Below, in pieces: positions 1-12,000 of a stretch of 64,000 nt of DNA. The DNA is taken from assembly GCA_963932185.1 (NCBI GenBank), contig OZ010670.1, positions 75,032,402-75,096,401 of the forward strand. Reading direction: 5' to 3'. The position numbers and the translations under genes are program-made. Positions within the stretch are counted from its first letter, which is position 1, and each line of letters begins with the position of its first letter. The notes beneath the pieces are model-generated. The model was not told where the DNA came from. It did not search any database and saw only the letters and a list, made by a program, of their open reading frames with translations. Source of the DNA: Troglohyphantes excavatus. Its lineage: Eukaryota; Arthropoda; Arachnida; Araneae; Linyphiidae.

Positions 1-37
1 GAGGCCCCACGCAGGGGAGCGGCCCCTTTCGACAACA
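1..37 (-). CDS. Kelch gene exon 11, partial: candidate start of last blade
   Basis: A good acceptor (TCTTTCTCTCCGTCAG) opens a frame compatible with exon 10, reading S-VVERGRSPAWGL to the window edge. The VVER..W spacing suits a kelch blade. The evidence is short, and a further upstream exon beyond the edge cannot be excluded. Confidence 0.5.
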
Positions 38-3000
38 CTGACGGAGAGAAAGACATTCCCAGCCACAGTGACGACATATCACATGTCTCATGCTCCTCTA
101 ATGTAACTGCAACATCACCCGCTTAACCTTTAAATGTAAATTCGTAACTTCCATATTTGCATCATTGAATCTAAGTTGTTTCCTAAATACTATGGCTATC
201 ATCCATTTGTCCAACAACATAAATTTAACCTTCTGAAATTGGAGTTAACAATAGCGTGGCCTCACCCAGTAAAACTTGGGCCCCCGCAACCTTAACAAAT
301 ATTTCTGCAATTCGTGAATGTGCCTTTTAGAGCAAGGAATTATTTGGAATAATAGCGGGTAATACTGGAATATTATTTAAGAGAGCAATGAATACTATCT
401 TCACACAGCGAGATGGAAAGAACAAGAAATAAGACCTGTTCTCACCTGTCCCACCCCTCTTCTCCCCCGGCAGCGTACACCTTTCCCCCCACCACGGCCA
501 CCCCCGGCTGGTACCTCCTCTCAAGCATGGGCCTGCAGAAGGTCCACTCGTTCTTTGCTGGGTCGTACCGCTCCACCTTATTCGTGTTCTCTGTGGACGC
601 ATGCCAGCCCCCTGCGGAACACAACATGTGGATTAGAAATGCTTAGATGGTTCCCAATATGGGATTTATAGTAAAGCAGAGTTAAATTGACTAACATTTA
701 TTATAAAAATAAATTTTCATTTGAGAAAAATGGCTTCCAAATTTGGGACTCAGCCAAGCTGCAATGATTTGGGAATATGGAATCGTTTGATTTGTAGGGT
801 TAGAGAAGCCAAATAACATTATTCAGGGTTGCCACTCAACATTAGGGTTAAACATTCCTTGACTTTCGCGGACTTTCCAGAGGATTTATAAAAAATTCCA
901 GAACGATAAATACATGCATATTAATGTTTTTTTTTAAAGATTAATGTAGGTACTTATAAAAATGAAGTGCCTACAAACAATGCCCTACCAAAGAATAAAA
1001 TAAAAATTGAGAAATTATCATTTTTACAAATTAAAATTTTTATAACTATTTTTATTGACACTACAGCTGCACATTCGGCTATTGGCAATGGTTCAGGGCT
1101 TATCTCAAAGGAGATTGGTTTGGTTTTGTTAAATAACGTTGCACTAGAGCTGCACAGTGGGCTGTTGGCGACGGTTCGGGGTCAATCTCGAAGGAAAGAT
1201 CCGGGAACACATACACATTCATACATGCACCGCGTTATTTTAGAACCATGGTCAGATGACAAGGAAACACCTGAACTGGCACCCAACACCTTCAATAGAC
1301 GTCGGGACTTTGGACCCCGATCAGATGTATCGTGCACCAGTCCCGTATACACGCCAGTATAATTTGTTGTATATTCTGGACGACTTACTAGTATTTTTGT
1401 AGCGAAGCTGACAACCCTCCGATCGCAAGATCACTACTTTTCTATGTCAAGTCCATTGCACGGATTCGAACCACCAATCCTCTGATTAGTAGCTGAACGC
1501 CTTACCAACTGAGCAACTGGGGCTCCCATCTCAAAGGAGAGACCCATGAACACTGCCTCGTATTTTTTAGCCATAGTCAAATGACAAGGACAATGCCTAA
1601 GCAGGCACCAAACGCAACCTTAATAGACTCCGGCCCGATCCGATCGCTACACTCCTGCTAAGAATCGAGTCTTCATCCGGTTATTGATTCGATGTGTTAA
1701 CGGCTGTAGTGAAACTCAACCTTTTTCTTAAAGTGCCCTTAAAAAAAACAAGAAATGTTTAAAAAAGGGGGTGCCCTTTTCTGCCAAGAGCACCCTGCCC
1801 CTTTTTATTTCTAGAGTGAACACTGTCTATATGAATGGCTTCATTATCAGATAAGTGCTTAATTATGTAATTAATTAAATGATTATTTAATTAAGATAAA
1901 ATGACAAAAAATTTGTTTAAAGTTATTTCATAGATTTAATTAACTTGGAGATCATAATGCCATTCAATATTCATTTTCTTTTTCTACAGAAACACTAAAA
2001 AAAAAAAAATGTCTATATTTAATTGGAATAAAAGCTAAAAATATAAACTAACATTTTTTAGGACACATTTTTGTTTAGAATATTGTAATTTTTATGTGCA
2101 TTATCTATTCTACCATATAATTTGAAGTAAATACATTAGTCCTACTCACACTTCTCAACACTAAACAGTACTCTGATCTGCTCAATTGTTTAAAAGTTCT
2201 GACTAAAAAAATTAATTTTTCTATGTTGGTTTTGAAAATTTGCTAAAATAAAAGTTATAAATAAACAAAAAACTTCCCCTTAAAGAAAAAAAAAGGAATT
2301 CTGGAAGGAATTTTTTTTTTAATTATACAATGAGGCGCTACGTAGATTAAAACTTGAGGATTTAAATAAGACCTTTAACCCCAAATTCATAAAAACGCAC
2401 TTAACTCATTTATGCACTAAGTCATTGATATAAAATTAAAAACTGTTCTTAAGGATCAAACAAAATACCGATGACGTATATGAGGTTGTTCACAACACAG
2501 GCTCTGGATCCGGATCTGGCAATAAGCATGGGCGCCATCTCAGACCACTCGTTTGTAACTGGGCAGTAACGCTGGACCAAGTCTATGCCGTCCCCATCCT
2601 CCAAGACAGCGCCACCTAGGGACAGCCAAAGAAATAAATTTTTATCAAGAGAATAGAAATTAACCTTACAAAAATGTTGAATAATTATTGTAAATTTATT
2701 GTTAATGTAGATTGATGTTGTAGAATGTTGATTGATTAATGAATTTAGATAGATGTTGTAGAATGTTGATAGATTAATGAATGTAGATTGATGTTGTAGA
2801 ATGTTTATTGACTAATGAATGTAAATTAACCTTGTAATAATGTTTTGCGAACTACAGAATTCGAATTTAGAGAAAGCGTTTTTTTAATTTTACAAATGAG
2901 ATTTCCTTAGTTATAAGTAAACAGTTAAACAAGCACGTGGTGAAATATTTCATGTTAAATGAACTAAGCAGAAATACTCCTCCTGACAGAAATGGCTAAA

Positions 3001-6000
3001 ATTCCTACCATCTTGAAAGTAAATAAAGATTTACAAACCACAGGCGTTAAGATCCATTGAGTATAAGGGCTGTACAAGGGATCTTTACTAAAGAAATAAT
3101 ATATATAATTATATTATTTATAATGTACTTCATTTTAATGCTACTCAGGGGTAAGGATTTTAGTGCATGTAACAGCTTGATATGATGTTCCAGGGTCTAT
3201 TTGAGAATTACACGGCCCTCATTTAAAGGCAGGATTTCCTTGCTTCAATATCTTAGTATATAGTAGGGAAAATCCATACAAATTGGCAGGTATGCAACAA
3301 GAAAACAAGCACAAATACCTAAAACAGCAATAAAGGAATTCAAGTTATGGAAAACCAACTTCAAAAATCAGTTTCAAATTGCAGATCAAGTAGAGTCCGA
3401 AGAGCACCTGTGACATAGAGAAGTCCCTCGTGTGCCGTCACAGCGGGGCTTGTGAGTGAGATCTTCATGGGGGCCACAAACTCCCACGTGTTGTTGTATG
3501 GGTTGTAACGTTCCACACTGCCCAGCCGCGTGGCCCCGTCCCAGCCGCCCACCGCGTAGATCAGGCCATCCAGCACAGCAAGGCCTGCAATATAATTCCG
3601 AGACAGCATTAAACCACCATATGTATGGCTGATAAAGGAATTTGAAAATTTTAACTATTTTCATTTTCATTGATCATTTTGATTGAACTACAGAATTAGT
3701 AATCTGTTTCAACTAATACAATTGGTTATTACCACTTTGAGACCACGACAGATTTAATGTGTAACAGCTTCCTTTACATAGAGGACTGTGGCGGCCGAAT
3801 GGTTGGAGGCTCGGAGAAGGGGCGGATCCAGGATTTATTCTCAGGAGGGGCAATTATGGGTAAAAAAGTTTGATACTAGTGGATGGTTAGAGACTAAAAC
3901 ATTTTTTTGCAAGTTTTATACATCGTTATTACTAATAAAAAACCATTACATTTTATTATTATTACTTTATCATTAATTAATGCAGATCTATTAAATTACT
4001 CATATTTTAGGTATATAACAATGGTTCAAATATTGTGCTTATAATATGTCAGTGGCTTTAAATTAGGAGGCGGTATTGCCAAAAGTTCTTCAAAAGTTTC
4101 TTATAATAAAAATTGGATGTTCAATTTTTTTATTTAAAAAAAATTGTTTCAAAAATCGAAAAATACACATTTTAAGTTTTTTAAAAAATACAAACAATTA
4201 TAGAATTTATGCGTGATGTATAGTGTTCTTATATAAATTTAAATAATATACATTAAAATTTGTATTCAAAAAGTCAAAAATAAAAAAGTTTAGATGGTAC
4301 CATATCTCCTTAACCTTTTCATAGAGGCTCCATAACATAAAAGTTGTACTGGCTGTGGGCTAACAGGGGGGAAATGTCGCTTTGGGTGGCAAGACAAAGA
4401 GTTATCAAAGCTTTGTGGAAAGTGCCTTGCAATACAAGGCATGTAACTGTCAGATGGAATGATAGTTAACAATCTTTTCTCAAAGCACAGAGATTCGCAA
4501 ATTCGGGGCAGGTACATTGGAGGATGGAAATACAGAAATGCCCATCTGAAGAGGATATGTAGAAACCATTAGACAAATGTCACCTGTCAGAAGCCATGTA
4601 ATTACCTGTTCTGCCGCAAACAGAATGCTTCAGACCTCACGTGTTTCAAATATTCTCACCCCCTGCCATGGGCCAAAAGTGTCCCAAGCCCATCGTTAGA
4701 CCTCTGCATTTCATTGGGCACATGTTCTCCCAGCCCACACATAAAGGTTAATAACGAAGGGTTGAGCTCACCTAGTTCCGAGCGTTCCACCATCATGGAG
4801 GCCATCTCCTGCCACTGGTCGAAAATGGGGTCGTACTTCCATAGGGACCGGCTGGCCGTTCCGTCCGGGTACTCTCCCCCAGCCACGTATAGGATATTTT
4901 GTCCTGCAACAACGCAACATGCTTAAAACCACTTCTTCTAAACAAAATAACACTTGAACACTCCAATATACATGGAACGCATTTTACTTTGAGCAATAAC
5001 TTTGCATGAAAAGTTAACGTGGAAGATTATATATATATTTTTTAATTTTGATATAAGATGTTCATTTTATTTTTCGGGAAAAAGACCCAGCCCTATAGCT
5101 CCAGATGGCTGAAGCTTAACCTTGGGAACTGTTCTTGATGAATCGTCAGAAAGTATTTGAAAAAACTCTCCACCCTACTCCGAAAAGGTAAATCCCCACG
5201 CGATCGATTAGTGCATGTGTTGGTCGCCAAAAAGTAAACAAATCAATAAAATTTTGCAAAGTTACGAAATGTCGCGAACACCGATGAGAAAGGCTATTTA
5301 TAAATGAAGATCCTCTTCTTAAGTCGGAACAGTGACAAGAACAACGCTATGTGCGACCAGCCAGGCCAAGAAAAACTTAAATCAATGCAGATGGAAAACG
5401 GGACAATCCCAAGTTCTGCCAAGTTTGAAAAAAAAAACATATTTTAGCACTTTTCAAATAAAAAATTCCAAATCCCATTTAGAATTTGACACATTTTCTA
5501 ACATTTAATACAATTAATTTTAACCCTCTAGTGCATAGTGTAGCATATATGCTACACAACTTTAAAATGACCACTAGTTGCATCTGTTGAGTTTTATGTT
5601 TATTATAGTATTGTCAAGTAGGGAACCATGTGCCTAATTCTTATAACCGCCGCTAGGTCCCTTATCTTTATAAAAGTGATTGTAATTAAGGCAATCAGTT
5701 GCTTCGAGGGCTGTTGTTCTAAAACTGGCTCATGAAGGTAAAGTTTTTGATGAAGTAGGGAACCATGTGCCTAGTTCTTATAACCGCAGCTAGGTCCGTT
5801 TTCTTTATAAAAATGATTGTGATAAAGGCAATCAGTTACTTCGAGGTCTGTTGTTCTAAAACTGGCTCATGAAGGTAAAGTTTTCGATGATTCTTTTATT
5901 ATTTATAAGTATAATTGGACTCTACAAAAAATCCTAGATAATGCCAGATATATGTAAATTGTATTTAACTATATTTTCATACTTTTGGAAAACTATTTTA

Positions 6001-9000
6001 TTAATTACACATGATATTGCATATACGCTACGCAACTGTTTTAATTAATTATTTAATTAAATAGGCGATTAGGATTTTTTTGTATATTTTTTCAGTAATC
6101 AGGGAACAAAAAGACGAAAAAAAATTATTTCATTAAAAAAAAAATGCACTAGAGGGTTAACATTGGTTCAGTGAAAAGATATCAGTTCATCAATAGTCAA
6201 TCAGCAAGTTTTGCAAAATGCTGATATTTTGGTGAGATTTCTATGATCTTCAAAGGAAAATTTTTAGTTTTTCGTAAATTTTGTATACCAAAATGTTATT
6301 TTCCCCCACATTTGGTTGGATTTAGTAAATATTTGAATGAAAGCAATCAATCAGCAATGTTTTAGAGCCAAAAGTCCATCTTATAATTTTTTTTATCTAA
6401 TTCCCTAAATTTTCCAGAAAAATTCTTGTTTTCTATATTGTTGAACACACTATAACAATGAATGTGCACTCACCGGTAACAACAACTCCATGTTTGCTTA
6501 TGGCAAATGGCAGGCAAGCTAATGTTAGCCATTTGTCATTTACGGGATCAAAACATTCTACACTGCGGAGAACGACCTTGTCGTCTTCGCCCCCCACCGC
6601 AACCACCACCTCAGACATCCCTGCAACATGCAACAACAGGTCATTGCACAACACAAAAACATAATAACTCAGTAGACTGTTCTGGGAGAATAATACAAGT
6701 CACTTTAATCATAGAGCAGTAAATTAATTTAGGTTTTCATCTTGATGGCAGTTGTTTCTCACTAGAAACCTGCATTATTGTAAGTATTTTAATGTGAAAC
6801 AGTTGTTTGTCTTTAATTAAGACAAAAATACAATTCTAAATGATTTACTTTTAATAAAAAAAAAAAGGAAATTATTCAAATGTATACTAATAAAAACCTA
6901 AAGTTAACATTTTCAATATGTTGAATTAATATTGCAATGCTTTTTACAGTAATAAGTTAAATAAATTTTAGGCGTGCATTAGTTTAGGTTGTATGACTGT
7001 CTGTGGGTTTTTAAAATTATATACGCATGCATCCATCCTAAGAAAAATATTTTTTTTTAAATAATCATATAATTTATTAATTACTTGTTGACAATTTTGT
7101 ATCACGATGATCTGAAATAAACATTTTATTGAATAAAGAAAAAATATTGATTATTTAGTGAGCATTGTAATAACAGTTCACAGAATATAAAACTTTGCTC
7201 TGAAAAAGCCTTGGTAAATAGAGACAATATATCGACCATCTACCAAACACAGTAACAGAGTAAAACACAGAGTATAAAACTATGTACAGATATCTAGAGG
7301 CTCTTTTGGCTGTCGAAATAGCAGATTTTCACAAAATGAAAAAATACCTTGAAATCTGTACACAGGGCTCGCAACACTTTTTACATTTGTCTCTAGGGAA
7401 AAAGGGACCAAATATCTTAAAAAAAGAGACAAAAAGGGACCTACAAAATTTAAGCCTGCGTTAAATTTTCGTTATCTATCATCATTATAAATATTGCACC
7501 GTACAACTATTAATATTATTAAAACAATTTGTTAAATCTCATGAATATTTTAAACCTTATGTTGACCAAATTATAGGAACAAAGTAACGGAGTAAAAAGA
7601 GTTGTAAATTAAAAAAAAAATTATTTTCTATCCGTTTGAAAGAAATCTCGAAATGGTACGTTTCATATATATGTAAGCTATTTCTGAACACTATACCAGT
7701 TTTTGACTATATCGTCTATGCTTTCGGTCAAGGTTAGAGTCACAACCTAAAAAATGACATGTGTAAAATCAATATAACTTCACTAACTATGGGGATAAAT
7801 AAAGTGACTTTTCGAACTGGTCTATTTTAACCTATTCCCCCTCTGACCTTTGTACCGCGTTGATAAGGTGTATTGCACGTAATTGTTGCAATATACAATT
7901 TCACCCCCAAAACTCTATGTGCAATCAGCTTATGTGCATAAATGACATACCATCGTTTAGAGGAAGGTGAAACACGTCGACCAGGACGATTGTTAACTCA
8001 TTCCCTCCTTTGACCTTTGTACCGCGTGGGAGGATGGGCGATCGACCTTGGCTGAGTATATGCTTCACCACCATTACTCCACGGAGAATCAACCTTTGAG
8101 GTATAAATTATCTACCATCGTGAAGAGGAAGATAGGCCACACCAACCAAGTTGGCTATTTACCCACTACCTTTCTGAAATGTGTACCGTGTGGGACCCAG
8201 AACTCCACAAATAAATTCTTACTATACAGTGGGGTGCCTACTCTTTTTTTTGCCGTTGAGGGGAAAAAAAGAAGGAATACATCGGTTGGGGGGGGGGGGG
8301 GGGGGGGGATGAGGGACCATTTTTTACGTGTGAAAAACCGCGGGTAAGGCGTTTCGTTGCAGCGACAAAACTATGTTTAAGAACATACACTGAATCGTTT
8401 TGACTTTCTTTCACTCTTTTTTCCAGTACCCCTATTAAAAATGTGAAAAAATAATTTCATTAAGTTTTTTTTAACTACATAGCAATCTACAATTTCAAGT
8501 ATTATTCCAGCCAAATTTGAAAAAAATCTGAGCATTATTAAAAAAATTAGTAAATTTGCGAGAAAAAGTTTTTCAAAAATTCATTTCGCAATAATCTCAA
8601 GTTATTTGTAACTTTTTAAATTTTGGCCAAATATCTTGAAATTTAGCAAGGATGCTACTTATTACAGGAAAAGTCTATTTTTCCAATCAAAAGTAAATCG
8701 AACAGTATATGCTTAATTAGAATATGAGGTACTGGGAAATTGTGTAATTCCAATTTACGCTTTCACCTGCATTATTTACATTTGTTTTTGGTACAATGCA
8801 TAAACAGGATCGAATGGTCCTGGGAGAACAGTTTATACTTAGGCCCACATTCCACACTAATGTGATTAATTACATTTGTAAACACAAAACAGCGAGCCTT
8901 TTTCTGGTTTAATGATATTCGAGAGTTGCAACACCCTAGCAGCATATTCAACACATATACGAACATGATTGTAATTACCATTACATAATAAAAAAAATGG

Positions 9001-12000
9001 TTAAATAAGGAGGAGAAAGGGCCAGAAATGTGTTATTACAGTCATAAAGGGTGGAAAAAATTATTTTTGATAAAATAAGAGAAAAAAGGACCATATTCTG
9101 AAAATAAAAGGAAAAACAGGGTGACAACAAAATTCTGGAAAAAAATTTCCCTGATATTTCCATGATGGTGTCACAAAAATTTCCCTGATTTCACAATTAC
9201 ATTAAGAAATGTTGCAATAAATGCTTTGGATAGAAACAAAATATCCAGACTATAATAATACAATAAATATATTGCATTATAAAGGAAAAACTATAAGCAA
9301 TACTTATTATCATTTAAAATAATAATTTATGGATACAACACAAATTATACAATTGCGACAGGCATAATAGTAATTAAACATGTTCTCTGAAAGCAGAGAA
9401 TGCAAAAAAAGCAAGTTTTTCAAATTATTTATTTTTTGTAGATAATTTGAAATATTTTATATGCGTCGTATTTCCTATTCCAATCTTCAATAAATCGCAT
9501 ATTCATAAGCATATGGACGTTCCGTAATGTTCCAAGAAAGTGACTCACTTTACCGAAAACGCCAGCTGGCTTGACGGACGATAAATCATTAATCTTTCTT
9601 GTTAGACGAGGGGAAAGAGGAGGGGAAAACAGCCCAGGGAATCCAGTATGGCGACATTCAAACAAAAGGGTGAGGCACAGGTAGGTATCCATTGTACACA
9701 TCCCCTTGCAATAACGCAAAATAAGAAAGAGAGGACGTGGAAATTTCATATTTGCAAAAGGTTCTTCAAAATCCGTAGTTTTGAAAGGAAAACAGAATTT
9801 TGAGTTGTGAAGAAATTTCGAGTTATCGAAATTAAGGACGAAAAGCTTCGATTAAAAGAGATAAAATTACATTAAATTAGTAATGAAGGTAAAGGAAAAT
9901 CTATATTTTTCGAAAAATTCTTAGTTATCGCGAGTCTACTGTATATTAAGTAAATACTAAAAAGGCCTTAAATCCATGATAAAAAAAGACATGGTAAACT
10001 TACAAGATAAAAAAATATATAAATATCACCAAAATAAAAATGTGTACATGTAAACAACTACTTTTAGACACAAAAGCAAAAACTGATGCAAGTGATAAAT
10101 TTAGTTTTTCTTGTTTTCTGTAAAGTTCTGCTTTTGGGACCTTCTTTTTTATAACTTATGCATACAAATTAATTGAAATCCATACATTGTGAAGGCAATT
10201 CGATTCGAGGATTAACAGAATTGAAAGAAACGGAAGGTTAGTGCGTTACCAAAGGACCCGCGAGGCCTCGTCCGGTGCGACGAAGTCTGATGCCTGCGGT
10301 CCGGAAGCAAGTTGTAGAGCTTGGCTTCCTCTATGAGTTTCTGGCACTGGGTGGAGGTGGAGACGGCGGGAACGGTGGCAACCCAATCGTGCAGGTAATA
10401 GGGACTCAGCAGCGGAAGACGCACTTGCTCCAGTACCTGAAACAACCACATGTTATTGTTTAAACTAGATTTTTTTTTTTGAATTTTTAACAATTTAAAT
10501 AAAATTTAAAGGTTTTTAATATCTGAAAATATTTTAGCCCAAACTCTATGGATATTTGAAAACTTATTTGTAACATATTTTTTATTAAGAGTACATTTCT
10601 CTTTGTTTCTTTTGTTGCCATCTGCATTATTGTTTTTAAATGAGTTATTACTGATAAAATTTATTCATGTTAAAAAAATAAAAAAAAAATTATGTTTATG
10701 TAACTCACAAAAAAAAATGTCATGAAAGAATTAAAATGATATAAAAAAATTAATAATAGGAAAAATACATTTCGAGTTAGTATCCAAAATAGGGATCTTT
10801 TACTTCCTACTGGACAACTTTTTTTTAAAAATTGTCTTTCCCCTCAAAAAAGTTGCTGATATCTACACAAAAGGGATTTTAAAGATTATGTATTGTTTTT
10901 TTATGCGATTCTTTTACAGAAATAAAATAATATATTGACAACTCAACAACCCAGAATGGAGGGCATAATAGACAATAATTGGCATTTTAATGATCCAAAT
11001 TTGAAAAATTCACTGATTTTTTGTGAAATTTAAAAAATTTCCATGACTTTTGCAAAATTAAAAAATTTCATAATAATTCTCGGATTTCCCGGTTTTTCAG
11101 GTTACGTTGCCACTTTGGTTAAATTACTGCAACATTTTAAAGCTCAAAATGTCTAAACTGGTTGGTAACTGGTGCATTCACCATATATTGAATACTCATG
11201 TTTAATCTATAATTTATATAACTAGTTGTGAATAATAAAGTCTCCTTTTTTTTGGGGTTCCTGGACACTCGGGCATTCCGAGTAATGAAATGGCAGATGA
11301 ATTGGCCAGACTAGGCTCTTTATTGGTCCTGAGCCAGCATTAGGTATCTCTAATGAAGTTATCAGAGGTACTGTCTTCTCTATTTTTAGGAATTTACAGT
11401 ACGAGGACTGGTGCAGCGCATCAGACCAGAGACAAGCTAGAGAACTAAATAATGGATGTCCTAGCTCTCGTCATAAGGAGCTGTTAAAGCTCCATCGCTC
11501 TGGTATTCGTAAGGCTATTGGATTACTAACTGGACATTGTACTCTCAGAAGGCATCTAACTATTATGAGGGTTAAGGATGACCCTTTGTGTAGGGGATGT
11601 AGGAATAATGATGATGAAACTGTTGTACATATTCTCTGTGAATGTGACTTCTTCTCCGCCCATAGGTTCGAGCACTTGGGACGTCACTTACTTGAGCCTT
11701 GGGAGCTCCCGGATATTCCTGTTAGATCATTGCTGAATTTTGCTTCAGCTACGGATCTCTTTTCTTAAGTGATCAAAGATTTATTTAACTTCCAGGGGAA
11801 AGTACAATAGACCTCCGGTCGCATTCCTTGCTCCAACTGGAGCCTCTATCCTTAAGTCATAAGTCATCTATAATTTATAAATAAAGTGAAGAATGCAGAA
11901 ACCTGGTGGAAATCTTCGCTCCTTGCGGTCGCGTCCTGGTTCAGCCATAGCAGGACGGCCTCGAATACAATCTCTTCTTTCTCGACATTGAGAGTGTCGC

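Larger units (their letters stand above)
612..2468. other. Kelch intron 9: nested SINEs and a hAT-like fragment
   Basis: Holds the SINE-in-SINE structure and a 99-bp end of the CAGTGTTCAC element family. The rest is AT-rich with homopolymers; no coding signal is seen. Confidence 0.7.
6621..10249. other. Kelch intron 5 (3.6 kb): repeats only
   Basis: Contains a long-period tandem repeat, a poly-G tract and a CAGGGTGACAACAAA element end near 9118 whose relative sits at 12470. Open frames here are short and show no family resemblance. Confidence 0.5.

Noticed and set aside
1..126. Plus-strand open frame ending ...SSNVTATSPA at the left edge
   Set aside because: The minus strand offers a kelch-compatible frame with a strong acceptor and the right phase; the plus frame has no family resemblance.
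1445..1527. tRNA gene on the minus strand
   Set aside because: A and B boxes are present but acceptor and anticodon stems do not pair, and it is the head of a dispersed SINE.
11219..11865. Functional RNase H or host nuclease gene
   Set aside because: Fragment with a frame break, a 14-bp target duplication and LINE tail architecture.
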